Below are positions 50,501 through 60,300 of a stretch of DNA of 64,000 bases, piece after piece. The notes beneath the pieces were generated by a model. It worked only from the letters and a program-made list of their open reading frames with translations. It was not told the origin of the DNA and did not search any database. Both the position numbers and the translations under genes were made by a program. Source of the DNA: VXNE01 sp963664635 (GTDB taxonomy: Bacteria; Pseudomonadota; Gammaproteobacteria; Pseudomonadales; Azotimanducaceae); contig OY761542.1 of assembly GCA_963664635.1 (NCBI GenBank), positions 3,658,001 to 3,722,000 of the forward strand. Reading direction: 5' to 3'. How positions within the stretch are numbered: the stretch's first letter is position 1; every line of letters starts with the position of its first letter.

Positions 50501-51293
50501 TGCGCGTGCCCCCGAGGGACACGGCGTTGGGCAACCCGGTGAGGTCGATGACGACGAGGCCGTCCGCGGCCTCCGCACTCGCGTAGGCGTAACTGCGCCA
50601 GCGCCCGGCGTCCGCGTCGTAGGACTGGAACACCTTCACGTCGCGCCAGACGGTGTCGGCGCCGGCTACGTGGCCGGCCTCGAACGGGTTGGCCGGGTCC
50701 GTCACGTCGACGACCGAAACGCCGTTGTTGAGACCGACGATCGCGTACTCCCGCTCGGTGTTGAGGTCGAGGAACCCCCAGATGTCGTTGGCGGAAGACG
50801 GCTCGAGCGCGAACCCTCCGAGCGCGACATGGGACAGCAGGTCCACCTGATTGCAGGCGAACTCGCCGGCCATGGCGCCGTCGCAGGGGACGCGGCCGCC
50901 GCTCGTGTTCATCGCCGCGTAGCCGGCCCGAAACGCCGCGAGTTTCCGGCGCTCGGGCGGGCGCAGTCCCTTCAGGTCCACCACGACGTGGAAGCCCTGG
51001 TCGCGCAGTTGGCCGCGGAACTCGCGCGGCACGCCGATCAGCGTGGTCGCGTTGCGCTCCGGGTCCTGCGTCAGGAAGTGATCGAAACGGTCGAAGCCCC
51101 CCTGCGCGGTGACCATGCCGCCGGTGAGACCGAAGATCTCCTCGGCGGTCCGCACCTCGTAGCGGCCGGCGGCGACCAGCAGCCGGTCGCCCTTGCCCGC
51201 CACGGACTGCGCGTACGCGATGCTGCGGCAAGGCCGTACCGGAAGCGTGCAGTCGCCGGTGTCCCTGCCCTCCGCGGCAACGTAACGCGGCAA
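47537..51293 (-). pseudogene. broken choice-of-anchor B/Calx-beta surface protein
   Basis: One ancestral gene of about 1250 codons, now in three frames. The first piece (51293 to about 49010) has a signal-like stretch upstream (FAALAVALLSCSPAFG) without a canonical start in frame, LVIVD-type repeats of choice-of-anchor-B proteins (VSVVDVTDPANPFEAG, LVVIDLTGLPNA, LTVLDITVPEAPREVG) and Calx-beta-like domains. A frameshift near 49015 leads into GLLQLDLSDLRDPEGRTV, a cadherin-like part and then the repeat domain found in the gene at 57343. A second break near 48390 combines a frame change with loss of about 40 codons (INPG...LGDGAGKW). The last piece ends at 47537. Sequencing errors could mimic single shifts but not the deletion. 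Confidence 0.75.
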
Positions 51294-51461
51294 CTCGTGT
51301 TCACCGTGACCGAACGCCGGGGAGCAGGACAGGAGGGCGACTGCGAGAGCGGCGAACCTTGTAGTATGCGTGCCGATGTTTAATCACCACCGCATGGCCC
51401 GCAAAGCATACGCCTCCCCCATCGGCAGGGCGAGCCGCAGTGCGGTCGCGGGCCTCGTCCC

Positions 51462-52277
51462 GTGAAGGCGGCGTTCCGCCCGGGAGCCGTGCTGTTGGCC
51501 GGCAGCGGCGCCCTGTTGGCGTCGACCGCGTGCACGGACAGGGCCTCGACACCGATCGGGCTTTCGTTCGCGGTGCGCTCAACCCACTTCGAGGAATGCC
51601 GGCACGGCGGAGGCGTCCTGCGGTTCTACGTCTCGGACCTGCACGCGACGGACGCCGGCGGCGCCCGGGTCCCGGTCGACCTGGAGGCATCGGGGGCCTG
51701 GCAGGACGACCGCACGGCACTGGTCTCGCTCGCGAGCGACTGCGCCGCCACCGGCGGGGCCGAGAGGAACGCCACGATCACCGGCCGGCTGCCCCCGGGC
51801 GATCATCGCCACCTCGAGTTCATCGAGTTCGACCTCGGCGTGCCCTTCGAGCGCAATCACGCCAATCCCCTGCGGGCGCAGCCCCCGCTGCACCTGCCGT
51901 CGATGTTCTGGACCTGGCAGACCGGCTACAAGTTCCTGCGCCTGGACCTCGGCGAGCGCTGGTCGTTCCACCTCGGGAGCACGGGCTGCGCGTCCGCATC
52001 GGCGGCGCGCCCGCCCGCGCAGGCGTGCCGGCAGCCGAACCGCGCGCGCGTGCGGCTGCCCATGCGGCCCGCTCTCGGGGCGCCGATCATCGTCGACCTC
52101 GACGCGCTGCTCGCGGGCATCGACGTCTCCGGGCACCCGTCCTGCAGCGACCGCTACGCGGAGCGCGGTTCCTGCGGACGGCTCCTCGCGGCGCTGGGCC
52201 TCGACCCGGCGACCGGCCAGTGCGCGGATGACTGCGCCGGACAGACGGTGTTCCACGTCTCCGATGGCCCGCCCTGA
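51462..52277 (+). CDS. mbnP: MbnP-family copper-binding protein
   Basis: A 271-aa exported protein of the MbnP (metallo-mystery pair, four-Cys) family, periplasmic copper binders that are modified by their partner MbnH. An N-terminal signal peptide is visible (LLAGSGALLASTACT); Cys residues occur in EECRHGG, SDCAATG, HPSCSD and GSCGRLL. FWTWQTGYKFLRLDL is the conserved segment holding the Trp that in studied members is oxidised to kynurenine. The GTG start at 51462 fits the signal peptide. mbnH follows 18 bp downstream. A copper role is family knowledge, not shown here. Confidence 0.85.
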   Translation: MKAAFRPGAVLLAGSGALLASTACTDRASTPIGLSFAVRSTHFEECRHGGGVLRFYVSDLHATDAGGARVPVDLEASGAWQDDRTALVSLASDCAATGGAERNATITGRLPPGDHRHLEFIEFDLGVPFERNHANPLRAQPPLHLPSMFWTWQTGYKFLRLDLGERWSFHLGSTGCASASAARPPAQACRQPNRARVRLPMRPALGAPIIVDLDALLAGIDVSGHPSCSDRYAERGSCGRLLAALGLDPATGQCADDCAGQTVFHVSDGPP

Positions 52278-52295
52278 GCGGACCGGGGCCGACGG

Positions 52296-53426
52296 GTGAA
52301 GCTCCCCGCACGCACGCGGCTCGCGGCGCTTGCCGCGCTCCTCCTGTGCGCCGCCTGCGAGCGCGACGCGGAGTACGCCTGGCACACCCCGCCGGACTAC
52401 CCGCTGCCCCCCGTCCCGGCCGCCAACCCCATGACCCCGGCCAAGGTCGAACTCGGGCGCCATCTCTTCTACGACGTCCGGCTGTCCGGCAACGCGCACC
52501 AGGCCTGCGCGACGTGCCACCGCCGGGAACACGCCTTCGGCGAGCCGCGCGAGCGCGCGGTGGGTTCCACCGGGGAGGCCCATCGGCGCAACGCCCTGGC
52601 CCTCGTCAACGTTGCCTACAACGCCACGCTCATGTGGGCGCATCCGGCGCTCCGGGAAATCGAGCGGCAACTCCTGGTGCCGATGTTCGGGGAGGAGCCC
52701 GTCGAACTGGGCATCGCCGGCAGGGAGCGGGAGGTGCTGTCCCGCTTCCGCGAGGACACGCGGTACCGGGAGCTGTTCGCGGACGCCTTCCCGGGCGCAC
52801 CGACCCTCGAGTTCACGCACATCGTGGATGCCCTGGCCTGCTTCGTGCGCTCGCTGGTGTCGTTCGAGTCGCCATTCGACGCGTACGCGTACGCCGGCCG
52901 CGACGACGCGATGAGCCCGGCGGCGGTGCGCGGCCTCAACCACTTCTTCGACGAACGGTTCGAATGCCACCACTGTCACGGCGGGTTCAACTTCACGCAG
53001 TCGACCACCCACGAGAGCGTCGCGCTCCTGGAGAATCCCTTCCACAACACCGGCCTGTACAACGTGGCCGGACGGGACCTCTACCCCGCGGCGGACCAGG
53101 GCCTCGCCGACCTGACCGGCGACCCCCGCGACAGCGGCCGCTTCCGCGCGCCGACGCTGCGCAACGTCGCCCTCAGCGCACCGTACATGCACGACGGCAG
53201 CCTGCCCGACCTCGGGGCGGTGCTCGACTTCTATGCCGCCGGCGGACGCAGCGTCGAGTCCGGCCCCAACGCGGGCGACGGGCGCGCGAACCGCCGCAAG
53301 AACGCGTTCATACGCGGCTTCGAGATGACGGAGCAGGAACGCGCCGACCTGTTGGCCTTCCTGCACGCGCTGACCGACCGGTCGTTCCTCGAGCGGCCGA
53401 GTCACCGGAATCCGTTCGCGGACTGA
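52296..53426 (+). CDS. mbnH: MbnH-type di-heme cytochrome c peroxidase-like protein
   Basis: A 376-aa exported di-heme protein of the MauG/CCP superfamily: signal peptide (LAALAALLLCAACE), first haem site CATCHRREHAFGE with YDVRLSGNAHQACATCH, second haem site CHHCHGGFNF and the axial-ligand region APTLRNVALSAPYMHDGS. The short N-terminus and pairing with MbnP identify the MbnH subgroup, which oxidises a Trp of MbnP. The GTG at 52296 lies 18 bp after mbnP, giving a two-gene operon. It is more compact than classic CcpA peroxidases. Confidence 0.9.
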   Translation: MKLPARTRLAALAALLLCAACERDAEYAWHTPPDYPLPPVPAANPMTPAKVELGRHLFYDVRLSGNAHQACATCHRREHAFGEPRERAVGSTGEAHRRNALALVNVAYNATLMWAHPALREIERQLLVPMFGEEPVELGIAGREREVLSRFREDTRYRELFADAFPGAPTLEFTHIVDALACFVRSLVSFESPFDAYAYAGRDDAMSPAAVRGLNHFFDERFECHHCHGGFNFTQSTTHESVALLENPFHNTGLYNVAGRDLYPAADQGLADLTGDPRDSGRFRAPTLRNVALSAPYMHDGSLPDLGAVLDFYAAGGRSVESGPNAGDGRANRRKNAFIRGFEMTEQERADLLAFLHALTDRSFLERPSHRNPFAD

Positions 53427-53710
53427 CGGCGCGCAGGCCCTCGCCGGCCGCACACCTACGCCGTGCATCCGGATTACTCGCAGCGTCCCTGACGGGGTGG
53501 ACGCGGAGACCGGCCTGATCCGGCTCGAAACACCGTCGCCGCCGATCGTGCCGTCGGCGTGTGCTGGTTCTGGTAGGCTCGCCTGACCGGCCGCTCCACC
53601 GCGCACGCACCGACGCACCAACCCGTCGACGAGTCTCGCGGGATCCGGAGCGGCAGGCTCTTCGCAACCGTGAACGCGCGTCCACGGCGACCCGCGCACA
53701 GGAGATTGTC

Positions 53711-54607
53711 TTGCACCGCCTCGACGCCGACCGGCTCAACGCGTTCCAGGTCTTCCTTGCCATTCGCGGCTGCATTAGGGCCCGTCATCCCATTTCGGTC
53801 GTCCGCCTGGGCGACGGCGAGGGCGCGATCATGGGCTACCCGACGATGACGACGCGCCGGCATGTGGACCGGTCCCTGCGCATCTGGCTGCGGCACACGG
53901 CGGTCGACGACCACGACGTGGTCCTGCTCTCGGAAGCGCTTCGGGACGCTGTCCGCGAGGCCGATATCGTCGGCGCACCACGCCGGCGGCAGATCGAACT
54001 GGGACACCCTCTCTGGCGCGCCGTCCACGAGGAGCTGCTGGCGTTCGAGCTGCCGGGCCCGGACGCGGCACTCACCCACACGGCCTTGCATCGCCTGCTG
54101 CAGCACGCCCTGTTGTACCGACCCCTGCTAGAGGACCTGGACTACATCGGTCTGATCACGTGCCGCCGGGTGGAGGAGGAACTCAGCGATCTGTTTGGCA
54201 TCGGGGAAGTGCGCTGGTACGGCATCCAGGGCGAGCTGCAGGACACCGGAGAGGTCGAAACGCCACACTATCCAGACGGCTTCGAGGAGCTGCGAGAGAC
54301 ACTCGAGGTACCACACCGCGGCGCCGTATTCCTGGTTGGCGCGGGGGTGTTCGGGAAGATCTACTGCCATTGGATCAAGCAACGCGGGGGCATCGCGATC
54401 GACATCGGCTCCACCTTCGATACATGGGCGGGGATAGGGCGCGTCGGGGAACCCGAGTGGAGCCTCGGCGTTTACCGTGAGCACCCGAGAATCGCGCGGG
54501 CCGAAGCGATCCAGCGCTACAACGCCCTGGCGGACCGATTGAAACTCGATGTCCCGAGGGCCGGCCCCGACGCGAAGTATGCGGCGCGGCTTCCCGACGA
54601 GTGGTAA
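53711..54607 (+). CDS. GT-D-fold glycosyltransferase
   Basis: A 298-aa protein with the GT-D signature: VVRLGDGEGAIMGYP near the N-terminus (the DGE motif) and VFLVGAGVFGKIYCHWIKQRGGIAIDIGSTFD near the C-terminus, followed by helices. GT-D enzymes add sugars to glycoproteins or glycolipids. The TTG at 53711 was chosen because AGGAGA lies just upstream and it matches the first residues of the fold (LHRLDADRLNAFQVFLAI); the frame is open to 53561. It converges on two sulfotransferase genes with only 3 bp between the stops, suggesting a small surface-glycan modification locus. The 284 bp upstream hold nothing recognisable. Confidence 0.75.
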   Translation: MHRLDADRLNAFQVFLAIRGCIRARHPISVVRLGDGEGAIMGYPTMTTRRHVDRSLRIWLRHTAVDDHDVVLLSEALRDAVREADIVGAPRRRQIELGHPLWRAVHEELLAFELPGPDAALTHTALHRLLQHALLYRPLLEDLDYIGLITCRRVEEELSDLFGIGEVRWYGIQGELQDTGEVETPHYPDGFEELRETLEVPHRGAVFLVGAGVFGKIYCHWIKQRGGIAIDIGSTFDTWAGIGRVGEPEWSLGVYREHPRIARAEAIQRYNALADRLKLDVPRAGPDAKYAARLPDEW

Positions 54608-54610
54608 GAG

Positions 54611-55480
54611 TCAGTCCGCCGGCCCAGGGCCGGGCCCGCCCAACACGCGACCCAGCCGCAGGCGTTCCACGACGTAGGACAGGCGCAGAACCCACGACAC
54701 GAACCGGTGTCCACGCACGCGCCGCTCTCCTCCGAACACCACCTCGTGAGGAACCCTCACGGCGGTCGACACGCCCAGGAACGCGAACACCCGGCCGAGT
54801 ACCGCATCGTGCCGCCGCAGGAGGTCCTCCCGTTGCAGGATCAGGACCCGATCCCGCTCGAAGTGCCGGAGGACATTGTGCAACTGGCGGCTGTAGAGGC
54901 CCCGAGACCGGTAACTGTGGACGCGGGCGGAGGACTCGGGGTGCCTGGGCTCGGGGCCGCGACGCAGCCGGAACGGCTCCAGGAGCAACGCCTGCCACAG
55001 TGGCCGCTCCTCCGCACGACGCCCCTTCTCCATGTAGTAGTGCGAGATCGCCCGCTGCACCGGATCCCGCAGGATCACGATCAGCCTGAGCGCCGGGTTG
55101 TAGCGCTTCAATTCCGCCGCGATCTCCGGGAAGAACAGATAGATGGGCGTGGCCTCCCCGAGGACGGTCTCCCCGGTCCGATCGGCGAAGCCACAGTGCG
55201 CGAAGTGTGGCCGGTAGCGCTCGTCGACCTGCGCCGGCGTCCAATACGGCGAGTAATCCGGCGCATCGAACAGATGGACCTCCTTGAGCGATGACATGCC
55301 GATCCGCGGATGTGCGGCGAGGAACTGCGCGAGCGCGGTCGTGCCACACTTCTGGGCGCCGATGACCATGAAGTCGATGCGCGGGCGGTACGGTGCCCCG
55401 GACGGGTCGGTTCCCGAGGGCTGGGCCTCAACGGCCGCTCGCCCGGCGCCGGCGGCGCTGGATCTCTCCGCCTCCGTCAC
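54611..55480 (-). CDS. sulfotransferase (PAPS-dependent)
   Basis: A 289-aa sulfotransferase of the heparan N-sulfotransferase-like type. The 5'-phosphosulfate loop is VIGAQKCGTTALAQFL, the 3'-phosphate site is LIVILRDPVQRAISHYYME, and GEATPIYLFFPEIAAELK matches the family. The C-terminus ends in a Pro/Gly tail. The GTG at 55480 shares four bases with the stop of the upstream sulfotransferase-like gene (GTGA), so translation is coupled; an open extension to 55636 reads over the upstream gene. It probably sulfates a carbohydrate made by the neighbouring glycosyltransferase. Confidence 0.85.
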   Translation of the reverse strand: MTEAERSSAAGAGRAAVEAQPSGTDPSGAPYRPRIDFMVIGAQKCGTTALAQFLAAHPRIGMSSLKEVHLFDAPDYSPYWTPAQVDERYRPHFAHCGFADRTGETVLGEATPIYLFFPEIAAELKRYNPALRLIVILRDPVQRAISHYYMEKGRRAEERPLWQALLLEPFRLRRGPEPRHPESSARVHSYRSRGLYSRQLHNVLRHFERDRVLILQREDLLRRHDAVLGRVFAFLGVSTAVRVPHEVVFGGERRVRGHRFVSWVLRLSYVVERLRLGRVLGGPGPGPAD

Positions 55481-56328
55481 GAGTCCCCGCGGATGGCCGC
55501 TGCAGCCCGCTCGCACTCCCACCGGCTGTACCAGGGCGTCCAGGCTCCGTCGGCAGCCTGCAGTGCCGCCAGGAGCGCATCGACGCATACGCCTTCGTAG
55601 AGAACGTTCGCATTCCGGTTGTCGAGCGGCTCGCACCGGGGGGATGCCGTTCTCAGCCGGCGGAACAGCGAAAGGCCGCCGCTCGCCACGACATCTTCGT
55701 AGCGCAGTATCCCTTCCGCGGGCAGATGCCTGCTGAAGCGCGAGAAGAACCAGTCGAGCACGACCACCTGCCGCCGCATGGTGTCAGGCTCGTCTTCAAG
55801 GGCCCGGTGCAGTTCCGGGTCGAAGCGTTCCGCCGCCGGGGCACGTCCTTGCTGGACGGCAAGATCGACAGTCTGCCAGGAAGCGAGCACGGCCACGGGA
55901 TTGCGCACCAGGGCCAGCACCTGGAAGTGATCCGCGAGTTCCGGCAGCAACATCGCGAACATGCCGTTGTGCTTGATCAGCAGCGTGAAGTTCCGGGACA
56001 GGGGCTTGTCCAACCGGATCTCGCCCAGCCCGCCCCGCGGCGGACGCAGTCCCGACGCCGTCGGTTCGTCCGACACCCGACTGTCGTCCAGGCGACCGTC
56101 CGACTGCATCGAGGTCGCCCGACCGTCCTCCAGGATTCCAACACGCGCCTCCCGGACGAAGTCCCGCATGCGAGCGCAGGCCTCGTCGGCCTGCTCCACC
56201 CCGTCGAACGCGCCAGGTTCGAGCGGCTCCGAGAGCGCCACGGTGTCCGGCGCCGCCCCGGCCAGACGGCAACACAGGGAACTGCCGGATCGCGGGATGC
56301 CACAGAGGAGCCAGGTGCAGGAGGCCAT
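55477..56328 (-). CDS. sulfotransferase-like protein
   Basis: A 283-aa protein with the Stf0/sulfotransferase arrangement: LLCGIPRSGSSLCCRLAG as the PAPS loop, then LIKHNGMFAMLLPEL, VLALVRNPVAVLASWQT for the 3'-phosphate site, and ILRYEDVVASGG. It is shorter and more divergent than its downstream neighbour but clearly of the same superfamily. It overlaps that gene by 4 bp. Acceptor unknown. Confidence 0.8.
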   Translation of the reverse strand: MASCTWLLCGIPRSGSSLCCRLAGAAPDTVALSEPLEPGAFDGVEQADEACARMRDFVREARVGILEDGRATSMQSDGRLDDSRVSDEPTASGLRPPRGGLGEIRLDKPLSRNFTLLIKHNGMFAMLLPELADHFQVLALVRNPVAVLASWQTVDLAVQQGRAPAAERFDPELHRALEDEPDTMRRQVVVLDWFFSRFSRHLPAEGILRYEDVVASGGLSLFRRLRTASPRCEPLDNRNANVLYEGVCVDALLAALQAADGAWTPWYSRWECERAAAAIRGDS

Positions 56329-56370
56329 CGTTGCGCCATGCTACTCATTTCGTGCGGCCCACGACACTTG

Positions 56371-56393
56371 GGAAGCTCTGATCAAGAGCTTCC
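56371..56393. repeat. solitary palindrome shared with the IS1182-like end
   Basis: GGAAGCTCT, GATCA, AGAGCTTCC: exact reverse complement of the core at 10122-10144. It sits in a 248-bp gap upstream of the sulfotransferase operon with no transposase nearby. Confidence 0.75.
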
Positions 56394-56576
56394 TTGGAGC
56401 GGGTGAACGAGAGGTCGTGCTGGCGCGAGCTGATGTTTCGCGGTTACGGACTCCGCGGGGCGCGCTTGGGGGGCGCCCGCGCCCCGGGACTGGTGGTCAT
56501 CCCGGGCGACGGGAAGATCGCCGTGGGCGCCTTCTTCGGCCTGACCGGTTCCTGACCGCGGGCGGCGCGTTTCCGC

Positions 56577-57017
56577 TTACGCGCCGGCGTGCAGCACGCC
56601 GATCATGCCCATGACCACCGCCAGCATCCCCACGAGCAGGCCGAATCCGAACTTGAGTTGGCCACCAAGCGCTTCCAGCCTGGTGCCGAGGGCCTTGATG
56701 TCGCCCCTGAGCTCTGCCGCGATGGTGTCGACCTTCGCCTCGACCTGGACGAAGCGGGCGTCGACCTGGACGAAGCGGGCGTCGACCTCTGCGAAGCGGG
56801 CGTCGACCTCTGCGAAGCGGGCGTCGATGTGTGCGAAACGCGCGTCCATCTGGCCCCGGATACCGTCAAACCCGGCCTCCAGATCGCTCTGCACCGCGAC
56901 ATGGTCCCCGAGCTCCGTCCCGAGCGTCCGCGCGAGGCCCTTCGCCTGCTCGCGCTCCATGCCGGTCCGCTCGAGGGCGTCGGCCACTGCCAGGGTGTCG
57001 ATCACCGGCTGCGCCAT
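56577..57017 (-). CDS. CCDC90/DUF1640-like coiled-coil membrane protein 3
   Basis: A 146-aa paralogue of the two proteins at 45427 and 47081: MAQPVIDTLAVADALERTGME, then GIRGQMDARFAHIDARFAEVDARF heptads and a C-terminal membrane helix (FGFGLLVGMLAVVMGMIGVL). The ATG at 57017 has AAGGA upstream and the shared TATCCTG block beyond it; the longer frame to 57152 has no such signals. The heptad part is encoded by a 21-bp tandem repeat, as in the gene at 38565. Confidence 0.7.
   Translation of the reverse strand: MAQPVIDTLAVADALERTGMEREQAKGLARTLGTELGDHVAVQSDLEAGFDGIRGQMDARFAHIDARFAEVDARFAEVDARFVQVDARFVQVEAKVDTIAAELRGDIKALGTRLEALGGQLKFGFGLLVGMLAVVMGMIGVLHAGA
56749..56832. repeat. 21-bp tandem repeat coding heptads
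   Basis: Four to five copies of GAAGCGGGCGTCGACCT plus 4 variable bases, in register with the heptads of CCDC90-like protein 3. Adjacent copies are partly identical, as expected from recent expansion. Confidence 0.8.
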
Positions 57018-57035
57018 GTTCCTTGTCCTTTTGTC

Positions 57036-57052
57036 AGGATAGCCGTTTCTGC
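57036..57052 (-). promoter_or_regulatory. shared leader block of CCDC90-like gene 3
   Basis: On the minus strand ACGGCTATCCTGACAAAAGGA, i.e. TATCCT 18 bp before the ATG. The remainder of the 325-bp gap to 57343 holds no gene and must contain the promoter of the divergent surface-protein gene. Confidence 0.45.
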
Positions 57053-57342
57053 GAGGCGATACCGCCTGCTCCCCGAGCGCTCGGGCTCGCTTCCGCGCCG
57101 AGACGCCCATTGTCCGGACCGCCGGCGAGCGGTCTGCGAGACGGTTCGGCAATGCCTGTCAGCCGGTGGTGTCCGGATGGATGAGCGATGTCTGCCCCGG
57201 GCGTTCCCGCAGCGCGCGACTCTCCCACCCGGTGGGGCGCGGACGGGCGCAACACAGGGCCGCTCCCGTACTTCTGTCTTTTTTGCGGCACCGTTACCGC
57301 GCACCGATGACGAGGCGTCGCCGACTTGGTAATGTCCCACCC

Positions 57343-60300
57343 ATGGAGTCCTCGCCCCGTTGCCCGGCCCTGGCACGGGCCCTTCTGACGCTGCTCGTCC
57401 TCGCAAGCGCGTGGATGCCCGTTGCGCTGGGCGCCGACAGACGCGATGTCGTCTTCGCGTGCCCCTGCTCCGCCGAGTGGCTGGCGACCGGCTCCGATGG
57501 CGCCGGGGAGCTGACGGTGCACTTCGGCGTGCGCAGCTTCCGGGCATCCAGGAGCGGTGAGGTGCGTCTGTCTCTCGCCGCGGATCTGCGGACCTCCAGT
57601 AGCGTCACGGGGGCCCTCTCGTGGCGGGAGTCCTCTCCCCTCTCCTGGCTCCCGGTCGGCGCCATCGGACCGGAGGCGATACTCGCCGGCCAGAGCCGCA
57701 CTTTCGCGCTGTCGCGGCCCGACCCCGACGATCCGGTCCTGATCCTCCTGTACGAACGGACGGCCAACGTCCCGGCGGGGACGGGACGGACCGCGTCCCT
57801 GCGCGCGTGGCAGCGACACGAGGCCCTGGCACTGTGGCCGGTCCCCGCGGACGCATCCTCCGCTCGCCTGCAGTTCGTCGACATCCTCAACGACACCGAC
57901 GGAGACGGCGTGGGCGACGTCAACGAGCGCATCGCCGGCACGTCCCCCGAGGACCGCGGGGATACGCCCGGCCCCTCGAGCATCGACGTGCTGGCACTGT
58001 TCGACGCACGAGTCCATGCGGCATACGACGACGATCCCTACACGCGCATCCACCACCTGATGACCCTGGCGCGCGCGCGGTTCGCCGACGGCGGCACGAA
58101 CATCCGGTTGCGGACCGTGGGGATACGCCACACCGAGTGGAACGCGCAGGGCCTGTCCGACGAAATCGATACGCTGATGCGGGCCCACGGTGCGGACATG
58201 GTGATCCAGTTCCACGCGCAGGTGGGCCGGCCCGGGTCGCCCTGCCCCGCCACCACGGGGGGCTGTGCGCCCATCGGCAGCACGGCGAACCGGGGCCTGT
58301 GGTCGCCGGTCTGGGCTGCCGTGGCCGCCTCGGCCGGCGCGGACACCGTGGCCCACCAACTGGGCCACGCGCTGGGACTCGCGCACTCGGCCGACAGGGC
58401 GAGGCCTCCGGGGCCTTCCGCTGGTCGCGCGGCTACTACGTGCGCGGACCGTCGGGTCAGAGCCGCCCGCAAGGCACGATCATGACCTACGGGCAGCGCC
58501 GGGAGTTCGGTGACCGCTTCTCCAATTCCCGCCGGCCGTGCCACGGCGAACGCTGCGGGGTGCGCATCGACGCGCCCGACGGCGCCGACGCCGTGGCGAG
58601 CCTCGACCTGCTGCGCTTCCAGGCCGCCGCATTCCGCGCAGCCATGCCGGACACCGACGCCGACGGCTTCGTCGACGCGGTCGACGCCTGGCCCGACGAT
58701 CCCCGCGCATGGTCGGACCTCGACGGCGACGGCCTGGCGGAAGCCGCCGATCCCGACGACGACGGCGACAACGTGCTCGACCGCGAAGACGCGTTCCCGT
58801 TCGATCCCGCGGAGTGGGCCGACGTGGACGGCGACGGCGTCGGCGACAACGCGGACCAGGACATCGAGGACCTGACGCCGTTCCGGGACCCCGGCCTGCG
58901 CCGCGCCGTCACGGCAGCGCTGCGCAAGCCACGCGGCGCAAGCGTTTCCGACGCGGAACTCGCTTCCCTCGAGAACCTGTATGCCCAAAACAGGGACGTC
59001 CGCAACCTGGCCGGGCTCGAACTCGCGACCGGACTGCTCTCCCTCGACCTCCGCGACAACGCCATCTCCGACCTGTCGCCCCTGTCCGCCCTGACACGGC
59101 TCGAGACCCTGCATCTCGACGGCAACGACATCCACGACCTGTCGCCCCTCGCGGGGCTGACCGCGCTCGAGACCCTCGGGCTCGGGCACAACACGCTGTC
59201 CGACCTCGCACCCCTGGCCGGATTGACGAGCCTCGGCTCGCTGGCCCTCGACCGCAACCGCATCCGCGATCTCTCGGCCCTCCAGAATCTGGCCGCACTC
59301 ACCAAGCTGACCGTGAACGGCAATGCCGTCACCGACCTGTCGGCGCTCGCGCCCCTGACGGAGATCGCGCACCTCGAGGCCGCCGACAACGCCATCGCGG
59401 ACGCGGCGGCGCTTTCCGGCATGCAGCTCGAGGTGCTGCGCATCGGGCACAACGACCTGGGCCCGAGAGACCTTCGCGGCGTGCGGTTCGCCGAGGACGC
59501 GCTCCTGGATCTCACCGGCCTGCGCCTCGACCATCTGTACGGACTGCCCAGCCTGGCCAATGTCCGGGAACTGATCCTGCGCGACACCCTCATCTCGGAC
59601 ATCCGGCGCCTGGAGGAACTGGACGGCGTCAGGCTCCTCGACCTGTCCGCGAACGACGTGGCCGACATCGGCCCGCTCGTGGACCGCAACATCTGGAGAT
59701 TCCCGCATCCAATCAGCGAGGCGCGCCTCCGGCTGGACGGCAACCCCCTCGACCGGGCAGCGCTGGAGGAGCACATCCCGACGCTCCGTTCCTGGGGCCT
59801 GCAGATCCAGCTCGAGGACTTCCCGGACACGAGACGGGCGGTCGAGGTTCCGGATCCGGCGCTCCAGCGGCTGATCGCCCAGACGCTCGCGGGGGGCGCG
59901 CTCCGGGTGGACCAGGCGATTACCCGCGGGAGGGGCACGATCTGGCGCCTCAAGACACTGAGCGCGGCGGGCGAAGGGATTTCGGACCTCACGGGCCTCG
60001 AAGCCGCGAGCAACCTCGAGTACCTGTTCGCCGCGTCCAACGCCATCACGGACCTCGCGCCGCTTGCCGAGCTACCCGACCTCAGGGGTCTCGACCTCGG
60101 CGGCAACGACATCACCGATATCGCCCCCCTCGTCGAGAACCCGGACATCGGCTTCGGCGACTGGATCGTCCTGGACGACAATCCCCTCGGCGAGGAGTCC
60201 GTCAACGTCCATATCCCGGCCCTGCTCGAACGGCGGGTAGCGGTGAGTTTCGAAAGGGTCGGGCTGGGCGCCGCCGCCGGCGGCGACCCGGTGCAGTTCA

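Noticed and set aside
57621..58400. 5' part of the 1436-codon open frame of the LRR surface protein gene
   Set aside because: This part is Arg-rich and out of frame with the real protein; the true N-terminus is in the other frame from 57343, joined by a frameshift.
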